This document shows, piece after piece, positions 51,095 to 59,432 of a stretch of DNA of 64,000 bases; positions within the stretch are counted from its first letter, which is position 1, and the number at the start of each line of letters is the position of its first letter. A program made the translations under genes and the position numbers. Source of the DNA: an uncultured Flavobacteriaceae bacterium. GTDB lineage: Bacteria; Bacteroidota; Bacteroidia; Flavobacteriales; Flavobacteriaceae. The stretch lies in assembly GCA_947502975.1 (NCBI GenBank), contig CANNBV010000004.1, positions 310,001 through 374,000 on the forward strand. The letters run 5' to 3'. The notes beneath the pieces were generated by a model. The model was not told where the DNA came from, searched no databases, and saw only the letters and a list, made by a program, of their open reading frames with translations.

Positions 51095-51832
51095 ATGGTA
51101 AAACTCTTGTCCTACCCAATCTCAGTTATTTATTATTTGTTTTTTGGATTAACTCTGTTAATTTTTCATCCTATTCAATGGTTTTGTTTTAATGTTTTTG
51201 GCTATAAAGCACATAAAATAAGTGTAGATGCATTACAGTTTTTCTTGTTACGATGCGCCAATATTTTAGGTACACGATTTACGTTTAATAATCCTCATAA
51301 TATTCCAAAAAACACACCTCTTATTATTGTTGCCAATCACCAAAGTTTATATGACATTTCACCTATAATGTGGTTTATGCGAAAGCATCATACTAAATTT
51401 ATTAGTAAGGTTGAATTGGGTAAAGGCATTCCAAGTGTATCGTATAATTTGCGCCACGGTGGTTCTGTATTAATCGATAGAAAAAACCCAAGACAGTCAC
51501 TTCCTGCTATTATGAAATTTGGTGAGTATATTGAGAACACCAAAAGAGCAGCAGTAATTTTCCCTGAAGGTACGCGTAGTAAGGATGGCACGCCAAAACC
51601 CTTTCAAACTAAAGGTTTAGAAATTATGTTTAAAAAAGTACCATCTGCTTTGGTGGTACCTATTTCTATAAATAATTCTTGGAAAATGCAACGTTATGGA
51701 CAGTTTCCAATGGGTTTAGGCACTCATATTAAATTTACAGTGCACAAACCTATAGAATTGGCTACCTTTGCCGACAAAAAAGCTTTAATTGAACATATAG
51801 AAAATACCATTAAGGCTCATATTCACCCTTAA
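51095..51832 (+). CDS. plsC: 1-acyl-sn-glycerol-3-phosphate acyltransferase
   Basis: 245 residues, inner-membrane enzyme of phosphatidic acid synthesis. N-terminal hydrophobic segment (ISVIYYLFFGLTLLIF), catalytic NHQSLYD (H-x(4)-D) near residue 88, and FPEGTRSKDG (substrate binding) near 155. Its neighbour (8 nt) is an acyl-ACP desaturase, so the pair links fatty-acid desaturation to lipid assembly. Confidence 0.93.
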   Translation: MVKLLSYPISVIYYLFFGLTLLIFHPIQWFCFNVFGYKAHKISVDALQFFLLRCANILGTRFTFNNPHNIPKNTPLIIVANHQSLYDISPIMWFMRKHHTKFISKVELGKGIPSVSYNLRHGGSVLIDRKNPRQSLPAIMKFGEYIENTKRAAVIFPEGTRSKDGTPKPFQTKGLEIMFKKVPSALVVPISINNSWKMQRYGQFPMGLGTHIKFTVHKPIELATFADKKALIEHIENTIKAHIHP

Positions 51833-51841
51833 ACATATTAA

Positions 51842-52837
51842 ATGTCGCTGAAAAATGTAAGATTGGAAGTCATGGAATTCTTAGAGAAAGACGTAGCTTC
51901 CTTAATGGATAAATATTTGATGCCTATTGAAAAAATTTGGCAACCTACCGACTTTTTACCTAATGCCGAAACTGATACTTTTTTTGAAGAAATAAAAGAA
52001 ATTCAAGAGCTTGCTAAAGAATTACCTTATGATTTTTGGGTCGTTTTAGTTGGTGATATGATTACTGAAGAAGCATTGCCCACATATGAATCTTGGTTAA
52101 TGGATGTTGAAGGTGTAAACCAAGTTGATGGTGGTGGAAATAGCTGGAGTAAGTGGGTAAAACATTGGACTGCTGAAGAAAATCGTCATGGCGATGTCTT
52201 AAACAAATACTTGTATTTATCGGGTCGCGTAAATATGAAGGAAATTGAAAAAACCACACAATATTTAATTGCTGATGGTTTTGATATTGGTACCGATAGA
52301 GATCCTTATAAAAACTTTGTGTACACTAGTTTTCAGGAATTAGCTACTTATATTTCGCACAACCGTGTGGCAAAAATTGCAAAAAAAACGGGTAATAAGC
52401 GTTTAGCTAAAATGTGTCAGATTATTTCGGGGGACGAGATGCGTCATCACAATGCCTATTCTGAGTTTGTAGAACGCATTTTTAAGGTAGACCCAAGCCA
52501 AATGATGATGGCGTTTCATTATATGATGAAACAAAAAATCACAATGCCTGCTCATTTTTTAAGAGAATCTGGAGGACAGATAAGTACTGCTTTCGAAGAA
52601 TTTTCTAATACTGCACAACGTATTGGTGTATACACCTCAACAGATTATGTAGATATTTTACAAAAACTGATTGAGCGTTGGAAAATTGACAAAATCACAA
52701 ACCTGACAGAGGAAGCTGAAAAAGCGCGCGATTATTTAATGAAATTACCTGCTAGAATGTATCGTCTAGCCGAACGTGTTAAGATTCCAGAGAACTCTTA
52801 TGAGTTTAAATGGGTAGCGCCTGCAGTAATTAAGTAA
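51842..52837 (+). CDS. Acyl-ACP desaturase (di-iron, stearoyl-ACP type)
   Basis: 331 residues with both di-iron motifs: TAEENRHGD (E-E-x-R-H) and SGDEMRHHNAYSE (D-E-x-R-H). The substrate-tunnel segments SWLMDVEGVN and GDEMRH match the family of soluble desaturases usually found in plants and actinobacteria and also in flavobacteria. Needs ferredoxin and oxygen. It follows plsC closely and precedes a small conserved gene. Makes monounsaturated acyl chains, relevant to membrane fluidity at low temperature; this last point is inferred. Confidence 0.9.
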   Translation: MSLKNVRLEVMEFLEKDVASLMDKYLMPIEKIWQPTDFLPNAETDTFFEEIKEIQELAKELPYDFWVVLVGDMITEEALPTYESWLMDVEGVNQVDGGGNSWSKWVKHWTAEENRHGDVLNKYLYLSGRVNMKEIEKTTQYLIADGFDIGTDRDPYKNFVYTSFQELATYISHNRVAKIAKKTGNKRLAKMCQIISGDEMRHHNAYSEFVERIFKVDPSQMMMAFHYMMKQKITMPAHFLRESGGQISTAFEEFSNTAQRIGVYTSTDYVDILQKLIERWKIDKITNLTEEAEKARDYLMKLPARMYRLAERVKIPENSYEFKWVAPAVIK

Positions 52838-52854
52838 ATTATCATCTATTAAAA

Positions 52855-53193
52855 TTGATTGATTATAACAATAAAACATTTAAACCAATTTCTAGTTCAG
52901 TAAATAGTGAAACTACTTCTGAAACCGTTTTTTTGTACAAGCAACATCAAAATATATTAACTTCGAGCTACTCTGGAGGTAATATTATTCAAGGGCATCT
53001 CATTGGTTTAGTTGAAGATGATGGCACAATTAATATGAGATACCATCAAATTAATAAAAATGGAGAATTAATGACTGGAATTTGCGTTTCAAAACCTGAA
53101 ATTACTTCAAATGGAAAAATTAAGCTTCATGAAAGCTGGGAATGGACATCAGGTGATAAGTCAAAAGGTAATTCAATTCTAGAAGAAATATAA
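52855..53193 (+). CDS. Conserved small protein (annotated in relatives as N-acetylglutamate synthase-like)
   Basis: 112 residues starting at TTG 52855, 17 nt after the desaturase stop; no ATG is available. Sequence of antiparallel beta-strands (TSETVFLYKQHQNILTSSYSGGNIIQGHLIGLVEDDG, NMRYHQINKNGELMTGICVSKPE, KIKLHESWEWTSGDKS). I recall this family from many bacteria, with unreliable names. Function unknown; a lipocalin-like small beta-barrel is possible. Confidence 0.75.
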   Translation: MIDYNNKTFKPISSSVNSETTSETVFLYKQHQNILTSSYSGGNIIQGHLIGLVEDDGTINMRYHQINKNGELMTGICVSKPEITSNGKIKLHESWEWTSGDKSKGNSILEEI

Positions 53194-53197
53194 TTAA

Positions 53198-53854
53198 ATG
53201 TCTTCCAAAGAAATCATAAACGAAACCATACGCTTCGTAAAAGAAACACTTAAAAATGCAGAAGGTGGACATGACTGGTTTCATATAGAGCGTGTGTATA
53301 AAAGCAGTCTCTTAATTGCTAAAACAGAACCCGTTGATAGCTTTATCGTTGCATTAGGTGCTTTATTGCATGATATTGCAGATAGTAAATTTAATAATGG
53401 TGATGAAACTATTGGTCCCAAAATAGCACGAGAGTTTTTATTTAAAATGAATGTTGATTCTACCGTTATTGAACATGTAATACATATTATTGAGAACATC
53501 TCATTTAAATCAAGTCTAACCAATGAAAAACAATTTAAATCTGCAGAATTAGACGTGATACAGGATGCTGATAGACTTGATGCGATTGGTGCTATTGGTA
53601 TTGCACGTACCTTTAATTATGGAGGGTTTAAAAATAGAGTAATTTATGACCCAGAGATTACTCCAAATTTAAATATGACAAAAGCAGAGTATAAAGCTTC
53701 TACTGCTCCGACAATTAATCATTTTTACGAAAAATTACTACTACTTAAAGATAAAATGAATACCAAAACTGGCAAACAGCTTGCCGAAGAGCGGCACAGT
53801 TTTATGGAATTGTTTTTAAAACAATTTTATGCTGAGTGGGACGGTAAGCTTTAA
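53198..53854 (+). CDS. HD-domain phosphohydrolase
   Basis: 218 residues. HD superfamily metal motif in order: HDWFHIERVYKSSL (His), GALLHDIADSKF (HD pair) and DADRLDAIGAIGIARTF (Asp). The arrangement matches the YedJ/YpgQ-like (deoxy)nucleotide phosphohydrolases. Cytoplasmic. It begins 4 nt after the preceding small gene and likely shares its transcript with plsC and the desaturase. Confidence 0.88.
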   Translation: MSSKEIINETIRFVKETLKNAEGGHDWFHIERVYKSSLLIAKTEPVDSFIVALGALLHDIADSKFNNGDETIGPKIAREFLFKMNVDSTVIEHVIHIIENISFKSSLTNEKQFKSAELDVIQDADRLDAIGAIGIARTFNYGGFKNRVIYDPEITPNLNMTKAEYKASTAPTINHFYEKLLLLKDKMNTKTGKQLAEERHSFMELFLKQFYAEWDGKL

Positions 53855-54037
53855 CACCATTTACACTTTTGCTTATAAAAAATTCTTTCTCAATTTTATT
53901 ACTTCAGTTATTTTATCTCAAATATTTACTCATTTAACATCTAATGATAATTTAGCATAGAAATTAATTAAAATTAATGTGTTCCACCTCATGGCTTCAA
54001 TGTAATTTTAAATTGTTGAATATTAAATACTTATAGT

Positions 54038-54181
54038 ATGGAAAAGACAAATGAAAATTCAATTTACATGGAAGACTATTTAAAAATAGCAGGCAATATT
54101 TTATATGCACTTATGCTTCTAGTAATATCTCCAATAATAATACCTTATTACTTATTATCAAAAAAACTGAAAAATGATTAA
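54038..54181 (+). CDS. Small single-helix membrane protein
   Basis: 47 residues: an acidic N-terminus (EKTNENSIYMEDYLK) and one long hydrophobic helix (about 21-40, LYALMLLVISPIIIPYYLL) ending in a basic KKLKND tail. A terminator begins 3 nt after the stop, which supports an expressed small gene. Function unknown. Confidence 0.65.
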   Translation: MEKTNENSIYMEDYLKIAGNILYALMLLVISPIIIPYYLLSKKLKND

Positions 54182-54184
54182 GCA

Positions 54185-54213
54185 AAAAAAGCCTCCAAAT
54201 TGGAGGCTTTTTT
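54185..54213 (+). terminator. Terminator of the 47-residue membrane protein gene
   Basis: AAAAAAGCCTCCAA-at-TTGGAGGCTTTTTT: 14-bp stem, T-run, directly after the stop codon. It can also work on the minus strand for the convergent small gene. Confidence 0.92.
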
Positions 54214-54232
54214 ATATAATATGTCTAGAAAT

Positions 54233-54406
54233 TTAATTTTCTTTAGCAACCTGTAGCGCAGTGATTTTGTAATCTAAAACAGCAAGTTCATTACCATTTT
54301 CTATGATTTGCTCTACACTGAGATTATTATTAGTATTTACAAAATCAGTTATAACTTTTTGTTTAGAAAAATAATACGCCAAAGCTTCATCAATTTTATC
54401 GTCCAT
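54233..54406 (-). CDS. Small acidic protein downstream of AraC
   Basis: 57 residues, no signal peptide or membrane segment: DDKIDEALAYYFSKQKVITDF, VEQIIENGNELAVLDYKITAL; helical, acidic. It starts 10 nt after the AraC gene's stop on the same strand, with a good context (start codon at 54404-54406), and shares the terminator at 54185-54213 on its strand. No family recognised. Confidence 0.6.
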   Translation of the reverse strand: MDDKIDEALAYYFSKQKVITDFVNTNNNLSVEQIIENGNELAVLDYKITALQVAKEN

Positions 54407-54416
54407 AATTATAGTT

Positions 54417-55289
54417 TTACTGAATAATGTGTTTTATCTCCTTACGATACTGTGAAGCGCTCTTTCCTGTAATTTCATTAAACTGCTTATTGAAATGCGA
54501 GAAATTATTAAACCCACATTCATAACAAATATCAGCAATACTCATTTGGCTTTCATTGAGCAATTTAGTGGCATGAACAATACGGTATTCGTTTACTATT
54601 TGTGTAAAAGTCTTCCCTGTGGCGCGTTTAAAATATCTACAAAACGCTGGTACCGTCATACTTACCTTATCGGCAATTTCATCTAAAGTAATATGGTTTT
54701 GAAAATTAGAGTTTACATATTTAAAGATGTCTCTTATTTTTGAGCTTTCTTGAGCTTCGGTTTCAAAAGCAACGCCTTCGGCATTTAATATTTCGTAATC
54801 ATCAGTAAGTGCTAAATACCTTAGAATCTCCATTAGCTTAATAGAACGCTCTAAACCTTGGTATTCTGACAATTTTTCAATTTTAGGCCCAATAAACTTT
54901 TTAGTTTCAACTTTAAAACGAATCCCATTTTTAGCCAATTCAAAAAGTGATACTAAGTTTACTGCCTCAGGAATATTTAAAAAATCTTTACCTAAAAAAT
55001 CAGTTTTAAAATGTATAGTAGTTTCTGTACCAATTGCAGTAAGCCTATCTGTAAATCCATTGTGTGGTAAATATTCGCCTATTAGTATTAATTGACTATT
55101 ATTAAAGTAGGATAAATGATTACCTATATGCGTTTTGCCTTGACCTTTATTTACATATATAAGTTCTAACTCTTTATGAAAGTGCCAATACGCATCATTT
55201 TTATCTAGCTTATCAGTATGTTGCTTCACCATAATGGAACTACCAAAACTTGGTGTAAGCTTTTTTAATGTAGGTTTCTTATTCATCAT
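54417..55289 (-). CDS. AraC-family regulator with N-terminal cupin sensor
   Basis: 290 residues (start at 55289 or the Met one codon later). N-terminal cupin about 15-120: HKELELIYVNKGQGKTHIGNHLSYF resembles AraC-type arabinose-binding sensors. C-terminal AraC HTH about 190-285: TLDEIADKVSMTVPAFCRYFKRATGKTFTQIV and ADICYECGFNNFSHFNKQFNEITGKSASQYRKE. Two homologous 107-nt promoter regions lie in the divergent intergenic space (55357-55463 and 55924-56030); it is the likely regulator of both, and its ligand is probably a sugar or similar small molecule. Confidence 0.9.
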   Translation of the reverse strand: MMNKKPTLKKLTPSFGSSIMVKQHTDKLDKNDAYWHFHKELELIYVNKGQGKTHIGNHLSYFNNSQLILIGEYLPHNGFTDRLTAIGTETTIHFKTDFLGKDFLNIPEAVNLVSLFELAKNGIRFKVETKKFIGPKIEKLSEYQGLERSIKLMEILRYLALTDDYEILNAEGVAFETEAQESSKIRDIFKYVNSNFQNHITLDEIADKVSMTVPAFCRYFKRATGKTFTQIVNEYRIVHATKLLNESQMSIADICYECGFNNFSHFNKQFNEITGKSASQYRKEIKHIIQ

Positions 55290-55356
55290 TGCGGGACATT
55301 TTTAAACAAATTTACTACTTATTATGCACACATTATATATTCTATTACCACAAATG

Positions 55357-55463
55357 TATACTATATTGACTTTACACACTGTTAACATTAGCTTAACAGT
55401 TAAAATAGCATATAAATTAGCTAAAATTGATGTTTTATTAGCTCTTATTCTGCTTTAAATTTG
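55357..55463 (+). promoter_or_regulatory. Homologous promoter region A, in front of a probable ncRNA
   Basis: 107 nt from TATACTATATTGACTTTAC to the -7 element TAAATTTG (55456-55463). It aligns without gaps with 55924-56030: shared blocks TATACyATATTrACTTTAC, TTAACAG, GCATATAAATT, ATGTTTTA and TAnnTTTG, at identical spacings. My count is about 68 of 107 identities. Confidence 0.7.
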
Positions 55464-55469
55464 TAACTG

Positions 55470-55718
55470 TAATTGAAAGTGTAATTAAATAACAAGATAT
55501 GTTAGTAATATTTTACCTTTTTAAGATTACTTATAACATGTAATATCCTTTTTAATAAGAAGTATTACATTTTAACATAAAAGAGAAGAATTGAAAAATA
55601 TAAAATGTTTGGTCACTTAAAGTAAGCATCATTCATTTACAAATTACATTAATAATTAATTTTAATGTCTTATTTAGTTTAGTTGGTTAAAGTGGGCTGT
55701 GGTGGCCCACTTTTTTTT
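55470..55718 (+). ncRNA. Candidate small non-coding RNA between two homologous promoters
   Basis: Predicted transcript of about 250 nt starting just after a TAAATTTG -7 element and ending at a strong terminator: AGTGGGC-tgtggtg-GCCCACT followed by eight T (55691-55718). No reading frame longer than about 14 codons is open in it; the tiny ones present (5 to 14 codons) are not convincing. It might be a decayed gene or a regulatory RNA. Its promoter matches that of the secreted protein gene at 56059. Confidence 0.5.
55691..55718 (+). terminator. Terminator of the candidate ncRNA
   Basis: AGTGGGC-tgtggtg-GCCCACT and a T-run: a GC-rich 7-bp stem, with no coding sequence in front that would explain it. 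Confidence 0.85.
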
Positions 55719-55923
55719 GCCATAATTTTGTGAATTGTCAACCTTGTTGACTAAGAATGTGCAATTTTATCCTAACTTTTGACAATATACACGTCTCTAC
55801 AAATAACAATTGACCGTAAGTTAATCGAAAAATAAATGAGGCTAAAACACGATTTAACAAACCACTTTCAATATTTCATATTATTAAACATATCGCAATA
55901 CTTATGTGATATTATCCGTACAA
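55719..55923. other. Gene-free AT-rich stretch
   Basis: About 205 bases between the ncRNA terminator and promoter region B. I see no reading frame of note, no hairpin of strength and no repeat from elsewhere in the window. Confidence 0.6.
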
Positions 55924-56030
55924 TATACCATATTAACTTTACGATAATATAATCTAAATTTAACAGGTAATTCTGCATATAAATTGGTCAATTTCAATGT
56001 TTTACATTGTTTTACTTTAATATACTTTTG
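55924..56030 (+). promoter_or_regulatory. Homologous promoter region B, in front of the secreted protein gene
   Basis: 107 nt from TATACCATATTAACTTTAC to the -7 element TACTTTTG (56023-56030), gap-free counterpart of region A. The ATG at 56059 follows 28 nt later. Confidence 0.7.
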
Positions 56031-56058
56031 AAGTGTAAAACGTTAATAAATCCAAATC

Positions 56059-56664
56059 ATGAAAAACGTAATTAACAACTCCAAAAAAGTATTTTTAATG
56101 GTAGCTCTACTAGCTACGGTTATGGGATACGCAAACGACAGAACATTCTTTATCTCTAAAGGAGAAGCCAACAAAACGGTGCTTTCTATAGATGTTAAAG
56201 AAGGTAACCTCTTTACAATTAAAGATGAAAACGGTATAACACTCTATAAAGAAGCAATACAGCAAACAGGAATTTACACAAAAGGTTTTGATTTAACATC
56301 TCTTCCTGATGGTAGTTACTTTTTTGAACTTGATAAAGATGTAGAGGTAACTACAATTCCTTTTACTGTTTCTTCTAAAGAAGTAACATTCAATAAAGCG
56401 CTTTCTAAAACTATATTTAAGCCTTTAACAGTTGTAAAGAACGACTACATTTTAGTATCGCAACTTTCGCTTAACGAAACTCCTTTAGAAGTGGAGATTT
56501 ATTATGAAGCTGGAAGTTACACAGAGCCATACCAATTGTTACACTCTGAGACTATTTCTGGTACAAAGAATATTAAAAGAGTTTATAAACTCGCAAATTT
56601 TGTAGAAGGTAAATACAAAATAGTTTATAAAAGCGAGGGTAAAGAATTTATAAAATTCATCTAA
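56059..56664 (+). CDS. Secreted beta-sandwich protein, unknown function
   Basis: 201 residues with a signal peptide ending at GYAND (about residue 26). The mature part reads as two beta-sandwich units: VLSIDVKEGNLFTIKDENGITLYKEAI...GFDLTSLPDGSYFFELDKDVEVTTIPFTV, then a second with YILVSQLSLNETPLEVEIYYEAG. The pattern resembles DUF3244-like or T9SS-tail-like folds, but a sorting motif is absent. Transcribed from promoter region B, followed by its own terminator; probably controlled by the neighbouring AraC regulator. Confidence 0.75.
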   Translation: MKNVINNSKKVFLMVALLATVMGYANDRTFFISKGEANKTVLSIDVKEGNLFTIKDENGITLYKEAIQQTGIYTKGFDLTSLPDGSYFFELDKDVEVTTIPFTVSSKEVTFNKALSKTIFKPLTVVKNDYILVSQLSLNETPLEVEIYYEAGSYTEPYQLLHSETISGTKNIKRVYKLANFVEGKYKIVYKSEGKEFIKFI

Positions 56665-56690
56665 AAAACACTAACTCAATTTTAGAAGGA

Positions 56691-56714
56691 GCGGGCAAAT
56701 TGCCCGCTTTTTTT
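56691..56714 (+). terminator. Terminator of the secreted protein gene
   Basis: GCGGGCA-aat-TGCCCGC followed by seven T; 7-bp GC-rich stem, shared as the end point with the convergent sulfatase gene. Confidence 0.9.
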
Positions 56715-56721
56715 ATTAAAA

Positions 56722-58122
56722 TCAATCTGTAGTTGGGTTTCTATACTCATCCATCCGTTGCATCGCATTTTCTTCATATAACCTTTTTAACATAAACATA
56801 GGACGTTCTAATTGTACTTCCCACGACCATAAAACTTTAAACATTTCTTTTACACGATCTGGGTATTTATATGCTAAATTAAAATGCTCTCCTATATCAT
56901 CTTTAATATTGTATAATTCTGCAGGACGATCAGGAAAACGCATCATTTTCCACTCACCTTGCTGGACAACTCCTCGATTTTCTTTTTTCCAAAACAATGC
57001 TTCATGAGGTGTTGCATTAGTTTCTCCAGACAAATACGGAATTAAATCTACACCGTCTATATCTTCTATGCCTTTAGCCTTACCGCCAGCAAAATTTATG
57101 AATGTTGGTAACATATCCAACATACTAATAGAATTGTTGTATGCCGTTCCTGCTTTAATTACTCCTGGCAATTTTATAATACATGGTACACGAATACCTC
57201 CTTCTAGATGATTTGATTTCGCACCACTTAATGGGTAATTACTTGTTTCTGTACCCACTGGTCCGCCATTGTCATTAGCAAATACTACCAATGTATCTTC
57301 TTCAAGTCCCAAGGCTTTTAATTTTTCTAATATTTGCCCACATGCTCTGTCCATAGCCAATGTCATGGCTGCCAAAATTTTACGCTTTCCTGTGAGCCCT
57401 TTTATTTTTAATAAATCTTCTGGACCTGCCTGCAACGGACTATGAACAGCATTAAAAGAAACATACATGAAAAATGGGGTGTTTTGGTTGCGTTCCATAA
57501 AGCTACAAGCTTCCCTTGATAAAGCATCTGTTAAATATTCATCAGTCTCTTGAAAATTACCAAACCCCTTTTCTAATCTGTTTTCAGGTTTTTCATTAGC
57601 TTCTTGTTCGCTTAAAGCGTAAAAACTACGCGCCCCACCTCTAAAACCATAAAATTCGTCAAATCCTCTTTTTAATGGATGATACTTATCTGCATTACCC
57701 ATATGCCATTTTCCCAGAACTATCGATTTGTACCCCAAATCAGCCAAATAATCTGCTATCGTTTTTTGATTAAGTGGTAATCCCATTTCATCTCCAATAT
57801 CTCTGGAGGACAAGCTCATATAACCTGGGACATTATTCTCTTCAAATCCAAAACGTTGTTGATACTTTCCTGTAAGCAACCCAGCTCTAGACGGACCACA
57901 AACTGCAGCTGTGGTATAGGCTTGATTACAAATAACACCCTCCAATGACAATTTATCTAAATTTGGCGTTTGAAATGTTTTACTGCCTTGAAAACCAAAA
58001 TCGTGATACCCTGCATCATCAGCAAAAAGCAAAATAATATTTTTTTTCTGACAAAAACCACTGTGAGCTATTATCATTAGAAAACAAGATAGAATTATCT
58101 GACGTAAAAAGTTAATTATCAT
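56722..58122 (-). CDS. Sulfatase (S1 family), secreted
   Basis: 466 residues with signal peptide (ILSCFLMIIAHSGFCQ). The formylglycine motif C75-G-P-S-R79 follows AYTTAAV; metal ligands lie in FADDAGYHDFG (D-D) and ANDNGGPVG (D-N). The Cys form needs a maturation enzyme, which is not in the window. It removes sulfate esters from polysaccharides. A second sulfatase and a fucosidase in the same window suggest use of sulfated fucose-containing glycans, but operon linkage is absent. Confidence 0.93.
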   Translation of the reverse strand: MIINFLRQIILSCFLMIIAHSGFCQKKNIILLFADDAGYHDFGFQGSKTFQTPNLDKLSLEGVICNQAYTTAAVCGPSRAGLLTGKYQQRFGFEENNVPGYMSLSSRDIGDEMGLPLNQKTIADYLADLGYKSIVLGKWHMGNADKYHPLKRGFDEFYGFRGGARSFYALSEQEANEKPENRLEKGFGNFQETDEYLTDALSREACSFMERNQNTPFFMYVSFNAVHSPLQAGPEDLLKIKGLTGKRKILAAMTLAMDRACGQILEKLKALGLEEDTLVVFANDNGGPVGTETSNYPLSGAKSNHLEGGIRVPCIIKLPGVIKAGTAYNNSISMLDMLPTFINFAGGKAKGIEDIDGVDLIPYLSGETNATPHEALFWKKENRGVVQQGEWKMMRFPDRPAELYNIKDDIGEHFNLAYKYPDRVKEMFKVLWSWEVQLERPMFMLKRLYEENAMQRMDEYRNPTTD

Positions 58123-58166
58123 TTTTATCTTATGGTTCAGTTACTATTTCCCAAAGCTAAAGCATT

Positions 58167-59240
58167 TTAAAATAACTTTAACTGACCGTTTTTAAATTCT
58201 TCATGCAAATCACAATTTAGTTTTGGCATACTCTTGTTTACAAAATATTTTTGTCTGGCCAACTTAACCAATGCATTTATTTGTTCTGCGATTTTACCTT
58301 CACCCCTCATTCGCGCACCGTAACGGGAATCGTTTAAAGTGCCTCCATGACAACTCTCAATTTGATGTAATACCTTATCTGCACGATCAGGCATTGTTTT
58401 TTTAATCCAATCCGTAAAAATTTCCCCAATAGCACCATTTAGTCTTACAATAGTATGTGCAATTGAAACCGCTCCATGATCTGACGCTGCCTTTGCTAAA
58501 GCTAAAATTTCATGACTATTTATTCCTGGAATTATTGGCGCTATCATCACATTTACTGGAATGCCGTTTTCGCTCAATGTTTTAACAGTTTCTAATCGTT
58601 TTTTAGTGGTTGCTGTTCTAGGTTCTAAAATACGCCTTGTATCTTCTAATAGTGATGTGATAGATATATTTACACCTATGAGATTGTCTTTACTTAATGA
58701 CTTCAGTAGTTCTAAATCCTCTAAAATTCTTGAGTTTTTAGTAATGATAGCTACTGGATGTCTGTACTTCAAAAATACTTCTAAACATTGTCGCGTAATT
58801 CTAAATATTTTTTCTGCAGGTTGATAACAATCGGTGTTTCCAGACATTACAATAGTGCGTGCTTTCCAGCTTTTCTTTTTTAAAAGTTGTTCTAAGAGTT
58901 TGGGGGTGTCTTTTTTAACCAAAATTCGCCTTTCAAAATCTAGCCCTGCACTGTAACCCCAAAACTCATGAGTGTTTCTAGCATAGCAATAAATACAACC
59001 ATGTTCGCAACCTTGGTAAGGGTTCATAGAATATTGCATACCAACATCCGGACTCGTTACTTTATTGACTATAGTTTTCGGAAACACGTCAATGTAAAGT
59101 GTTCTATTTTTATCGGCTTTTTCACCTTCTTTTTGGCAAAATTCAAGGAAATCATCACGCATTTCGTGACGTAATTCGAAGAAACGATTAGGGACGTTTA
59201 GCTGTGCGCCACGTCCTTTTATGGCAGATTTTGGGTTCAT
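58167..59240 (-). CDS. PA0069-family radical SAM protein
   Basis: 357 residues. The cluster motif CEHGCIYCYARNTHEFWG has C-x-x-x-C-x-x-C with an extra Cys before it (NPYQGC), and the N-terminal SAIKGRGAQLNVPNRF and late DSRYGARMRGEG are typical of this SplB-like family. The reaction is not known. It may be cotranscribed with the sulfatase downstream (44 nt), though it is not of the anaerobic sulfatase-maturase type, whose C-terminal SPASM Cys clusters are lacking. Confidence 0.88.
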   Translation of the reverse strand: MNPKSAIKGRGAQLNVPNRFFELRHEMRDDFLEFCQKEGEKADKNRTLYIDVFPKTIVNKVTSPDVGMQYSMNPYQGCEHGCIYCYARNTHEFWGYSAGLDFERRILVKKDTPKLLEQLLKKKSWKARTIVMSGNTDCYQPAEKIFRITRQCLEVFLKYRHPVAIITKNSRILEDLELLKSLSKDNLIGVNISITSLLEDTRRILEPRTATTKKRLETVKTLSENGIPVNVMIAPIIPGINSHEILALAKAASDHGAVSIAHTIVRLNGAIGEIFTDWIKKTMPDRADKVLHQIESCHGGTLNDSRYGARMRGEGKIAEQINALVKLARQKYFVNKSMPKLNCDLHEEFKNGQLKLF

Positions 59241-59432
59241 CTTAATAAATTTATAGGTTGAAATGCTTTGAGAAGCTCTCTAAAATTAGATATAATTTCT
59301 TTTGAAAACTGTTAAAGTGAAAATGGGTTATTAACAATTTGAATTAGAGATAAAAATTGTCGAAATTCGTTTGAGGATAGATTCAAGTAATTGAAACAGT
59401 GAATATCTACAAACCACAATTAGGCATACTAC

